From NCBI RefSeq assembly GCF_020520425.1, contig NC_079491.1:21691449-21755448 (forward strand): DNA of 64,000 nucleotides, read 5' to 3'. Source of the DNA: Spinacia oleracea (lineage: Eukaryota; Streptophyta; Magnoliopsida; Caryophyllales; Amaranthaceae). Numbering within the stretch: the first letter of the stretch is position 1; each line of letters begins with the position of its first letter. The position numbers and the translations under genes were made by a program. The notes under the pieces are model-generated. The model did no database searches, was not told where the DNA came from, and worked only from the letters and a program-made list of their open reading frames with translations. This document shows positions 46,559 through 57,921 of this stretch, one piece after another.

Positions 46559-47223
46559 TGTAACGCCCCGACCTCTAATTCAATAATTAACACATAATTA
46601 GCAGCGGAATTATCCTAATTGGTCGGGACATTACCTGCCGTAACTTCCTTTTCGGAAATTACAAGGCAAACATCAATCATAAGCCTTTAAATACTCCAAA
46701 TTATATATAATAATCCTTTATATTACCAAAATGAAAGTACATAACTTACTAAAAGTCTTTAATTAAAACTTATTAAACTATTAGAACCGTAAACATAAAC
46801 TAGGTGGATAATATTAAAGTGAAACTCCTCGCCACTACTCGTGTCCATCTTTCCCCGCAGTACCTAAAACGGAAAACAAAACGGTGAGCCGAAGACTCAG
46901 TAACGAACTATTCTAGCAGCGTAAATTCATTTCAATTCATTTTATTTAATAACACAGGGAGAATAGAATAAGTAAAACATTTAATAAAACATCATATTCA
47001 ATTCATTCATAAACTTTGCAATTTAACATGCTAGTTGTCGGCAAGTACGAACCGTGAAGGAATTCTCCACTGGGCCCGGGCCCATAAGAGCCTGGGCTCA
47101 TCGTAACATGGGGCCTGGGCCCTGAGCCTGGGCTCATAAACCATGGGAGCCTGGGCTCGTAATCTATGGGTGGACAGGTGTCCGTGGTGCATGCATGACC
47201 GATAGATAGGAAGATGGTAGTTT
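46559..47223 (-). repeat. 5' LTR of the Tekay-like element (partial, cut by CACTA)
   Basis: It matches 38738-39412 closely, then stops at GATGGTAGTTT where CACTAGTAG begins. The missing part should follow the CACTA element to the right. Confidence 0.92.
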
Positions 47224-47240
47224 CACTAGTAGAAAAAACC

Positions 47241-47496
47241 CCTGTTGCAGCCCCCTTGTTGCAGCGTACAAGTATAAATACGCTTCAACAACCAGTCGGT
47301 CAACGCGGGTCAAACCCTTTAAAGGGTTATCGCAGCGTACATTTTAGTTGTTCGCAACAAATGCGTTTGTTGCAGCGTACAAAATAAAAGCCCGCAGCAA
47401 CAACCCGAAGTTATTGCAGCGTACATGTTAATGCCCGCTGCAACAAGTCCGCGTTTCAAATTAAAATTTTTACTTTCCTAGTTGCAACGTACAAAC
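47241..47496. repeat. CACTA left subterminal repeats
   Basis: At least five direct copies of a TTGCAGCGTACA-type motif (some with TCGCAGCG or TTGCAACG) plus inverted copies such as CCCGCTGCAACAAG. In En/Spm, TNPA binds short subterminal motifs; these are the obvious candidates here. Confidence 0.8.
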
Positions 47497-49748
47497 CGCG
47501 CTCAATCTCTGTTCCTTCTCTGCTATAGCTCCAAGCCTTTTCCCTTAAACAAATATCCAAGGTCGCCGTCGAACTCAGCCCTGCGTCGCCGTCGAACCCA
47601 AGAGTTGCTCAGCCCTGCGTCGCTGTCTTGGTTCCGTTGGTTGCTCATCTCCCCGTCGCGTCGTGGTTCAGCCCTGCGTCGCTGTCTTGGTTCCGTGGTT
47701 CCGTGGTTCAGCCCTGCGTCGCTGTCTTGGTTCCGTGGTTCAGCATCTCCCCGTCGCGTCGTGGTTCCGGTGGTTGCTCGGCGTCGTGGTTCCGGTGGTA
47801 TGGTGTGTTCAATTTTTATTTTCGTTTTTTATTTTCGTTTTCAGATTAGGGTTCAATTTTAGTTTTTGATTTTCGATTTGATTATTGTTTTTGATTTTCG
47901 TTTTTGATTTTCGTTTTGATTTTCGTTTTAATTTTCGTTTTTGAAACTTAACGACCCAACGAAGTAAATGGGGATTGCTATGTTTCCGAGTATAGATCTA
48001 TTTCTTTAAAAAGCACACAGCCACTATTTAAGCTTGCTCATAACAAGTAATGGGGAATGGCCTAAGGGCTGTTGCTGACTGCTACTCACCCCTTCAGACT
48101 GTTGTTTGGATGTTATTTTGCTGATTTCCAAGAGGCTTTTGGATTACCTTTTTTTTTTTAATTTTTTTAATTTATTTTACGGAGTATGCTCAAAGTGTTG
48201 AATACATCACTTAGATCAGTAGTATCAGGCCCTTCAAAAACATCAGTATTCACCCGTCTTCTTGGTAGAGTTGGGAAGGGGAACTCTTCATTTGCAGGAC
48301 CTTACAAAATAATCTCTGTTATCCAACCATCTGGGTTAAAATTCTGTTTTAAGATCTCAAACCTTTGTGTACAGACGATATGGGATGGCTGCTTGACTCA
48401 AGTTTACCTCAAGTCAGTTGTGAGTCAAAACCATTAAGTGGTCGTTGTAAACCCAAGACCTTCAGGAAATCACTGGCCTTTGTCCACACTGATTTAGACT
48501 ATTTAGTATTTACACTGAAAAAGAAGAGTTGAACATTTTCAAGGCTCTCACATATGCGCATGAACTAGCTCTTGTACCTCTCAAAACCTTCCTCTAAGAA
48601 ACTTTAGCATACGAGCCACACAAACATCATATATAAACTTGAAAGAAATAAGTAGTGTGATGCAGAACATCGTGCCCATTACCAACTGAACTCGTCAAAT
48701 CTCAGCAATTAAAGATTATTTTTAACTGTAAGTCTGCTATCTTCTGAGCCCCACTTTTTATCAGCTTATTGGCTGCTGCTTTGTGGGTGCGACATTCCGG
48801 CCACCTGCCACTTTAGGATAGCTTTTAAATCCTGGAATACTAGAGCCTTGTTTGGAGTAAAGGAAGTTCCTAGAGTATTTTTCAACCTCCTCCATTATTA
48901 GGCAAAAGAGATATCTGATTCCAATAGGTTTAAAGGATAAATAACACCACATTTTTGCCGACTGAAGCCTATCAGCATATATGAAAGGCTTCTTACAGCC
49001 CAGGTTACAGGATTTTATTCTGGCATTACCCTTCTTCCTTCCCCGAGGTTACGTAAGCACTTAGTTCCGCACTTGAATGCTGCGTTAATGCCAATAACTT
49101 GAATAATGTGATTGCTACGTGGTGATGTGGTAGATAGTTAATTTCCTGTTACATGCATTCTATGAGAAATATCTGAATTTGGCCCTCGAACTATTTTCGT
49201 TTGATTTTCGTTTTGATTTTCGTTTTGATTTTCGTTTTGATTTTCGTTTTGATTTTCGTTTTTATTTTGATTTTTTTGGCTGTTTTTCAATTATTTCTTT
49301 AATTTGCAGTTAATTGTGAAGATGGGTAGATACGCATATGGTTGAAGAGAGGGGCGATGATCGTACTGCCAGCATAATCTATCATCGTGCTTGTTCGAAT
49401 TTCAACAATTGCATAAGGTATTGATATATCTAATTATCTTCATAAAATTTCTCTTTTCCTCTTTTGAAAGTTGAAATCAATAGTACAGTAAGTGCATATC
49501 ATTTTTACGATAAATAAAATTTGGATAAGTATAGTAAGTGTAATAATAAAACGTGTACATTAGTATTCTATGCTTAAGTATCCATTCCGTTTTACTTATT
49601 AGGACTGTTTTTGGACTTCTAATATCACTTCAGTGAAGCATTGATAAACTTAAATGATGTAACCAAAGATTTGCGGAACTTCTTAATGATTTTGTGACTT
49701 CTTAATATATGTGTTTATGTGTGGAACCTTTTGTTGTTGTTATTAGTA
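47497..49748. other. CACTA left internal non-coding region
   Basis: It holds a GC-rich imperfect tandem repeat (CCCTGCGTCGCTGTCTTGG units, about 47577-47780) and two stretches of TTTTCGTTTTGA-type repeats (about 47870-47945 and 49197-49270). Between them 47960-49190 has no recognisable gene; the frames at 48186-48437 (+) and 48761-48952 (-) show no known domain and could be captured host DNA. The TNP2 promoter should lie here. Confidence 0.45.
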
Positions 49749-52700
49749 ATGAGTCGTCGTTGGATGTATGGTGACCATACTACGGCAGAATACTTGAGTG
49801 GGGTCGCAGAGTTCATTAGATGTGCTTTAGCACACCAACAGAGTACAAAAGCCGAAAAAATCTATTGTCCCTGCCGTGATTGTAACAATATCAAGCGGTT
49901 AGGTGACATTGATGAAATTGAGGATCATTTATTTCGCCGTGGGTTTAAGCAAGATTACCATGTTTGGTTTTGGCATGGTGAAACAATACCTGATCGTCCA
50001 AGTTCTAGTGTCCATGAATTTGATGTTCAGAGTAATGAGAGTGATGATGATATTTATGAGAATAATGAGACGGATGATGATGAGGAAGAAGATGATGAAA
50101 TAAATGAGATGATGGATGGGCTGAAAGATCACTTGGACGAACGACCTCAGATGTTCGAACAAGTATCAAAGGCTGCTGAAACTCCATTGTATCCCGGTTG
50201 TACAAAATTCAGCAAGTTGGAATGTGTGTCAATACTTTATAACCTCAAATGTAAAGGTGGTTGGAGAGATGAACACTTTGACACCTTATTGGAGTGGGTA
50301 GGTGAATTTTTGCCGGAAGGGAATGATATCCCCACCTCTACCTATTATGCCAGGAAATTGATGTGTCCCTTAGGCTTAGAGGTCGACAAGATAGATGCTT
50401 GCCCAAATGATTGTATGCTTTACAGAAAAGAGCATGAACATTTGGATGAGTGTCCAACATGCGGCGCATCTCGTTACAAACGCAAAGGGGCAAATTCAGC
50501 TAAGAGGGGCCCGCCTGCTAAGTCTTTGTGGTATCTTCCAATCATACCTAGGTTTGAGCGTATGTTTTCATTGAAGAAACAAGCAAAAAACTTAAGGTGG
50601 CATGCGGAAGTGAGGAAGAAAGATGGACTCCTTCGACATCCTGCAGATTCTGTTCAATGGAGAAATATTGATAAGAAATATCCTGAATTTGGTAAGGAGG
50701 TTAGAAATCTAAGGCTTGCTTTATGTGCAGATGGTGTGAATCCATATGGAACTCTAAGCAGTCAACATAGCACATGGCCGGTTCTTCTAGCAATTTATAA
50801 TCTTCCTCCATGGCTGTGTATGAAGCGGAAGCATATCATGTTATCACTCCTCATCTCGGGGCCTAAGCAACCTGGAAATGACATAGATGTGTACCTGGCT
50901 CCACTCATAGATGATTTGAAATTATTGTGGAATGAAGGTGTTTCAATGTTCGATGCACACACCAATTCAAGCTTTACATTGCGAGTTATGGTTTTTTGTA
51001 CCATAAATGATTTTCCGGCATATGGAAACTTGTCTGGATACAAAACCAAAGGAGAACAAGCATGCCCTATATGTGAAGAGGACATGAAGCCCACATGGTT
51101 GCATAATTTCAAGAAAAATGTTTACCCAGATTTCAGGAAGCACCTCAGTCGATATCACCCTTATCGTAAGAAGAAGAAAGAATTCAATGGGTTCACCGAG
51201 GAAAGAGTAGCTCGTATGCCTTTGACAGGATCATAGGTTTATGAACGAATAAAAAATGTTGAAACCAAATACGGCAAGTGCTACAAGTCCAAGTCTAAAA
51301 AGGGTGTTTTGTGGAAGAAAGTATCTCCATTATGGGATCTTCCCTACTGGAGAGATTTGTCGGTTAGGCATTGTCTCGATGTAATGCACATTGAGAAAAA
51401 TGTGTGCGATGCTATCATTGGGACTTTGCTAAACATGCCTGGAAAGACTAAGGACAATGAGAATGTGCGGAAAGATATGAAAAAGAGGAATATTCGACCA
51501 GATTTGTGGCCTGTTGAAAAATCTGGTGCGGGTGGTACTAAGACTTATCTGCCTCCAGGGTGTTACACAATGTCAAGAAAGGAGAAGAAGCAGTTTTGTG
51601 AGTGCTTACATGGAATTAAGGTTCCCTCGGGATATTCGTCGAATGTAAAGCGCCTAGTATCTCTCTCGGACCTTAGGTTGGTTGGTATGAAGTCTCATGA
51701 TTGCCATGTAATGATTAATGTGTTTTTGCCAATTGCACTTCGTGGGATATTGCCGAAACACGTGAGACATGTTATAACAAAACTTTGTGTGTTTTTCAAT
51801 TCTATATGTGCTAAAGTGATTGATCCGGAGAAATTAGATTCTTTGCACAATGATATTGTTGAAACTTTGTGTCGATTTGAAATGTACTTTCCACCATCTT
51901 TCTTTGATATTATGGTGCACTTAATTGTCCATTTAGTTCGAGAAATCAAGTTATGTGGTCCGGTGTTCTTAAGATGGATGTATCCTTTTGAGAGATTTTT
52001 TGGGCATTTAAAGGACAAAACAAAGAATCGGGCAAGGCCGGAGGGTAGTATCATTCGGGGAGTCCTTGAGGAAGAGATATCTCAATATGTAGCTGAATTC
52101 TTAACAAGGCTTGAGCAAATAGGTCTTCCAAAATCTCGTCATGCAGGGAGGCTTGAAGGGCATGGGGTAATTGGTAAAAATGTGATCTCGCCTCCATCTG
52201 AAAGGAAGAATAAGGCACATCTTTGTGTGTTGCAGCATCTTACCGAGGTCAATCCTTACATAGATAAGCATTTGCTAGAATTGCAACAAAAGAATCCTAA
52301 GTTGAAGGAAAGAGCGTTGATGCAAGAACATAATCGCACATTTGTTGATTGGTTTAAGAAGGAAGTAGCCGAGGAAATGAAAAAAAATCTAGATGTTTCT
52401 GAAATGGTCCAGTGGTTAGCTCGAGGTCCTCGACTATGTGTTCTGTCTTATGAAGGGTATGATATCAATGGGTTCACATTCTACACTAGAAGACAAGATG
52501 AAAAGAGTGTGGTGCAGAATAGTGGAGTGAAGCATGTTGCAGCATCTAGGGTCTATGCAAGCGCCAAGGATAGAAGACCGGTTGATGCGACACAATCATA
52601 TTATGGTGTTATCGAAGAAATATGGGAGCTTGATTACAACAAATTTACGATCCCTGTATTCCGGTGCAAGTGGGCCAACAACCATAATGGGGTGAAACAA

Positions 52701-53021
52701 GATGAAATTTTTCCTGGTTTAACATTGGTTAACTTTGATCGATTAAGTGATAGTGACGAGCCATTCATTCTAGCATCACAAGCTAAGCAAATTTTCTATG
52801 TGGTAGACAATGTTGATCCTATATGGCGTGCAGTTGCCCAAGGCAAGAGAAATATTCTGGGTATTGATGATGTTGTGGATGAAGATGAGTATGACAAGTA
52901 CGATGAAACACCCCTGTTACCAACGGCTGTTCAACCGTTACCGGAGGAGGAAGATGCAAATAATACTAATCATATGCGTACAGATCATAGGGAAGGAATT
53001 TGGGTTATAAACCATAAATGA
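49749..53021 (+). pseudogene. TNP2-type CACTA transposase (TNPD homologue) with one in-frame stop
   Basis: The frame runs through 1,091 codons from ATG at 49749 (MSRRWMYGDHTTAEYLSGVA) and is broken only by TAG at 51234-51236 (codon 496). Family domains in order: transposase-associated domain (about residues 1-80, CPCRDCNN), acidic linker (about 95-125), transposase_21/TNP2 core with a Cys-rich patch (CPNDC...CPTCG, about 225-250) and acidic residues in LCADGVNPYG and NDFPAYGNLSGYK, a DUF4218-like region (about 625-760, SHDCHVMINVFLPIALRG) and a DUF4216-like region (about 940-1010, SYYGVIEEIWELDY). No introns are needed. An earlier ATG (49719) adds ten unlikely hydrophobic residues. With the stop, the copy probably does not make full transposase unless read through. 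Confidence 0.9.
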
Positions 53022-53475
53022 ATAAGATGAGTTGGCTTCTGGGAATAGGTAATTCTAGCTAACTGAATATCAGATTAAATGTATCTTTTCTAGCATTTAG
53101 GAAGGTGTAGTTTGTACTTCCACATCTTTAATTCTTATTTTATACTTCCATTGTGTTCATGATTATACTTTTCTAGCTTTCTTTAATTCTTACTGTACTT
53201 CCACATCTTACTTTTGTTCCTGACCAAAGTTTTCTAACTTTCTGTGCAGATGACTTGAGATCCCCGAGTCAGAAATTTTCAGAAGCTTTCGGTGATTTGT
53301 GTCTTTTCAGAAGTTCTCAGAATCGGAAAATAAAGCACGTATTTACTTTTGGTGAGTTGTGCGTTTTCTCCTAGTGTTGCGCTAATTAACATGTCTCCTA
53401 ATCTTGAGCTGGAATGACCTAAATCAAAACGAGCGGGCTTAAATTGACCTTAGTTGAATAAATTGACCTAAATTG
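53022..53475 (+). other. Spacer after TNP2
   Basis: AT-rich DNA with no coding; the TNP2 3' UTR should be here. Short TTGACC-type repeats appear from 53400 and lead into the satellite array. Confidence 0.4.
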
Positions 53476-55015
53476 ACCTTAGTTGACTAAATTAGCATAA
53501 ATATGAACCATAACTACCAAACAAGTCTCAAATGGCATAAATTGATTGGATTGAGTCTAGGTAAGTTAAAACTAATCATATTAATCATTTAAAAGGATTA
53601 AAATGAGTGTTTAGGTTCTTTAGTTCAAAGTTGGGAGCGGAAATGTCATTTTAGCTCTATATATGACATATAACGACCCAACGAGCCATAAATGTGCATG
53701 AATAGGTTCGAATGAGTTTTAGAAACTTAAAACTATGCATATTAGTCATGTAATAAGAATAAAATGAGTCATTAGGTTCTTTAGTTCAAAGTTGGGAGCG
53801 AAAATGTCATTTTAGCTCTATATATGACCTATAACGACCCAACGAGCCATAAATGTGCATAAATAGGTTGGAATGAGTTTTAGAAACTTAAAACTATGCA
53901 TATTAGTCATGTAATAAGATTAAAATGAGTGTTTAGGTTCTTTAGTTCAAAGTTGGGAGCGAAAATGTCATTTTAGCTCTATATATGACCTATAACGACC
54001 CAACGAGCCTTAAATGTGCATAAATAGGTTGGAATGAGTTTTAGAAACTTAAAACTATGCATATTAGTCATGTAATAGGATTAAAATGAGTGTTTAGGTT
54101 CTTTAGTTCAAAGTTGGGAGCGGAAATGTCATTTTAGCTCTATATATGACCTATAACGACCCAACGAGCCTTAAATGTGCATAAATAGGTTGGAATGAGT
54201 TTTAGAAACTTAAAACTATGCATATTAGTCATGTAATAGGATTAAAATGAGTGTTTAGGTTCTTTAGTTCAAAGTTGGGAGCGGAAATGTCATTTTAGCT
54301 CTATATATGACCTATAACGACCCAACGAGCCTTAAATGTGCATAAATAGGTTGGAATGAGTTTTAGAAACTTAAAACTATGCATATTAGTCATGTAATAG
54401 GATTAAAATGAGTGTTTAGGTTCTTTAGTTCAAAGTTGGGAGCGGAAATGTCATTTTAGCTCTATATATGACCTATAACGACCCAACGAGCCTTAAATGT
54501 GCATAAATAGGTTGGAATGAGTTTTAGAAACTTAAAACTATGCATATTAGTCATGTAATAGGATTAAAATGAGTGTTTAGGTTTGTTAGTTCAAAGTTGG
54601 GAGCGAAAATGTCTTATTTTAGCATAAATATGAACCATAACGACCAAACAAGTCTCAAATGGCATAAATTGATTGGATTGAGTCTAGGAAAGTTAAAACT
54701 AATCATATTAATCATTTAAAAGGATTAAAATGAGTGTTTAGGTTTGTTAGTTCAAAGTTGGGAGCGAAAGTGTCATATTAGCCTAAAAATGAGTTCTTAG
54801 GTTCTTTAGTTCATAGTTGGGAGCAAAAATGCCTCATTTTATCATAAATATGAACCACAACGACCAAACAAGTCTCTAATGTGAATAAATAGATTGGATC
54901 GAGTCTTGGAAAGTTAAAATTAATCATATTAATCATTTAAAAGGTTAAAATGAGTCCTTATGTTCGTTAGTTCATAGCTGGGAGCGAAAATGCCTCATTT
55001 TAGCATAAGTGGTGT
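53476..55015 (+). repeat. 161-bp satellite array A (plus orientation)
   Basis: GTTGGGAGCG recurs at an exact 161-bp step (at about 53631, 53792, 53953, 54114, 54275, 54436, 54597, 54758). Inner monomers are nearly identical; edge monomers (before 53630 and after 54610) are strongly diverged. The monomer includes TATAACGACCCAACGAGCC and AACTATGCATATTAGTCATG. Confidence 0.95.
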
Positions 55016-55274
55016 TTTCTAGACTTATCTCATATGAGTATATGATTTCATGATATAAGAGAAGTGAGATTGTCAGATTTCCTCATTAAGTTTCTTAATC
55101 ATTGTTGCTTGAGTTTAAGTGAAACTCAATTACATAATTTCATTTTACGATCTAACTTACATACTACTCCGTACTATACTAGATTAATAGAATTTGTTTA
55201 TAGAATGAGTTAGCTGCCCTGCATTCTCATATTGCCTCAACAAACACACCAAGAATGACAAAGAACATTGCATA

Positions 55275-55580
55275 TCAGATCAGCACAGATCAATGCAGAT
55301 CAGATGAGGGTAGCACTGATCTGTGTTGATCTGTTCTGCACTGATCTGTGCTGATCTGATCTGCACAGATCAGTGCAGATCAGATCAGCACTGATCTGTG
55401 CTGATCTGTTCTGCAGATTTGATCAGTGCAGAACAGATCAGCACAGATCAGTGCTGATCTGATCTGCACTGATTTGTGCAGATCAGATCAGCACAGATCA
55501 GTGCAGAACAGATCAGCACAGATCAGTGCTGATCTGATCAGCACTGATCTATGCTGATCAGATCTGCACAGATCAGTGCA
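55275..55580. repeat. GATCTG/CAGATC palindromic repeat cluster 1
   Basis: A dense run of CTGATCTGTGCTGATCTG and its complement, alternating in both orientations, so the single strand can fold back at many registers. A related cluster is at 57703-57825. Confidence 0.9.
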
Positions 55581-55584
55581 TTCC

Positions 55585-57700
55585 ACATATATAATTTTTC
55601 ATGCTTGTTGGCTTGTTGCTGCTATAGAGTTCAAATTCTTTGATATGATTTGATTCTTTGAAGGCCGGAGCATGTGTCAACTTAGTATTCTATTAATTGT
55701 TCAATTACATTGTAAAGCGATGTTTTGGTCCCTAACAAAAAGCGGAGAGGAATAAAAAGAGGGAAAAGGGGTGAAATGGATCAAGGAAGGGATGTGAAGG
55801 TTGGTTTTTCTGGTGATGTATCCATGGTGGGTGGAAGTGAGAGTTGCTTTAGTGGTGACTAGTGAGGTGACGGTGATAGTGGTGGTGAGGTGATGGTGGG
55901 GTGGGGTGGATTGATTTGGGATGATGGTGGTGACCATTGAGTCATTGACCAATGAGAGACTGATAGAAATTTGGGGGAATCCAAGTCCAGGGGGAAGTCT
56001 GGGGAATCATAATACGAATTAAAGGACTTGGGTGAATTGATTCAGCAAAGTTGGAGAAGGGAAAGAGTATTATTTTTGAGGTGACTGTCCCCCTTTGCTT
56101 ACCTGGTTTGTGGTTTTCCTCAACCAAACAGCCCCTAAATTTCTTTCTCTCTATGCTGTTCTTATTGATTTTCCATTATGTTGAGCTTTGACATATTTAC
56201 ACTTAAATTTCTCGTTCATTCTTCAATTAGTGCCATCTCTTTTGCATGATCCCCTTTGCACAAACTAGAGACTTAAAATTGGTGGGGAGTGGTACTGTTA
56301 GTTGCTGTTGTTTCAAAATTGACCTTGATTTATCTCTTCTGACTGCCATAAAACTAGCATCTGCAAATCCTTGATGAAATTTTATTAACCAAATATTTGG
56401 TTAAAATAGTGTCAATTGTTCCTCTATGGTTTCACTTTAAAAAAATGGACTTACCTGACTACCTGTCTCTGGCAATCAACATAGCCATTAGTTTATTCCA
56501 GCCCAAGTTTCCTCTGTCAAATAATTGTCAAAGATGTAACTCATTTACCAGTAAACACGAGTTTAAGCAGCAACTCCACAGCAATAAGCAAGATACAATT
56601 GTGTATGCTTATATTGTAGACTGCTATCCTTTTTATGACCCCTACAAACCTTTTTATTCTATGTGGATTGTTTATCTAGTATAACCTGTTTACAACTGGA
56701 CATCGAATGTATTCATTTTTTTTTTCTTGACTTCAATCTTTTTCAGACCTTGGAGCTAATGCCTTCTGAACGAATTCGACTAGCAATTAATTTTTAATGA
56801 TCTTGGATGATGTGATGAAGATTAGTACTCCCACAATTTTTTTGGTTTTTTTCAACTGAATGAGACTAAATTTTCTTGGAGGGTATCTCATGTGATATTC
56901 TGAAGGAAATTTGATCAAGCATGTGTTCGTTTTTGTTATACCATTTGGGAACATGGCGATGCCTGTAAAACTTTTTCTGCCCCGTGCTAACCATCCTCAA
57001 TTCTGAAACTGGATATTTTGCTGAGGGAATATTCGATCTTTTACACTCAAACATAAACGTCGTTTCGCCTTGTTCTGGAACTTCACTGCCCCCTGCTTTC
57101 CTCCAGAAGATTCTGTGCTCTACCATTCTTGTCTACAACCCTTTCCTTGTAAGTTGTAAGTAGACCTGTTCATTGGGCCGTGTTAGGGCCGGGCTGGGGC
57201 GAAGTTAAATAAGTTGCACCGGGCCAGGTCATATTAACAATCTTAATGATCCGGGTCGAAATTAAATGGATTGGGCTGGCCTGGCCCAGATTACAACCTG
57301 TAAGTAACCTCCTGGACTGCTAATGTGAACTTTAGTGTTGTATCCATTCTTTGCTCAGTAAAAATAGGAGCACTATATAGGCTCTATAATGCAAGAGCAT
57401 TATAAGCTATATACACTAGATTTACTTAGAAAGCTTTGAAGTCTTCATAATACTTGACCGGACTATTAGTTAAATTCTGGTATATGGTCTTCCTCCGTAC
57501 AATATTCTTGCTAGCATTGTTAACTACTTCAGCAGCAATTAAACCTGCTTACTGATGACTATTTGGTTTATTATGTCTTTATCCTGTACAACACTACTAA
57601 AATATTTATGAGTCAGTTCACAATGCTTTTTGGGTATTTTTAACCATTATTTTGTTACCAGTAACCCCTTTCTTCTCTGTATATGGAGGGTTGATATTCT
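55585..57700. other. CACTA middle spacer
   Basis: No transposase coding. A 61-codon and an 83-codon minus-strand frame (55700-56130) are repetitive or low-complexity. An 86-codon minus-strand frame (56866-57126) looks mildly protein-like but is not recognised. A GGGCCG-rich patch lies at 57170-57300. Some of this may be captured host sequence. Confidence 0.4.
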
Positions 57701-57702
57701 GA

Positions 57703-57825
57703 GTGCAGATCTGATCAGCACTGATCTGTGCTGATCTGTGTTGATCTGATCAGTGCAGATCAGTGCTGATCTGATCTGCACTGATCAGTGCTGATCTGAT
57801 CTGTGATATCTGCACTGATCTGATA
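57703..57825. repeat. GATCTG/CAGATC palindromic repeat cluster 2
   Basis: Same motif family as 55275-55580, ending about 100 bp before the first coding exon of the TNPA-ULP1 gene. Confidence 0.88.
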
Positions 57826-57921
57826 TCCTTCTGTATGCTAGAGCACTGATTTGCTGCTGCGCGCACATTTTGTAACCACTCTTCTGTATGTTTTACTTGA
57901 TGCAGGAACAACATAGGTACG

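Larger units (their letters stand above)
38738..47223 (-). mobile_element. Ty3/gypsy chromovirus (Tekay/Del-like), 5' LTR interrupted
   Basis: On the minus strand: 5' LTR (46559-47223 visible, then broken by the CACTA element), PBS TGGTATCAGAGC (46544-46555, complementary to initiator tRNA-Met), gag-pol (46330-41806), polypurine tract (AAGGGGGTAAGGA, about 41631-41643) and 3' LTR (38738-41630). The two LTRs differ at about five sites over the 665 bp that can be compared. The rest of the 5' LTR and the second target duplication should lie beyond the CACTA right end, outside the window. A C-terminal chromodomain-like region and long LTRs fit the Tekay/Del clade. Confidence 0.92.

Noticed and set aside
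48186..48437. 83-codon frame with a GPYKI motif like a gypsy integrase tail
   Set aside because: Only a few residues fit, with no neighbouring integrase sequence.
53476..55015. CRISPR-like array
   Set aside because: The period is 161 bp of contiguous satellite with no spacers, in a plant nuclear setting.
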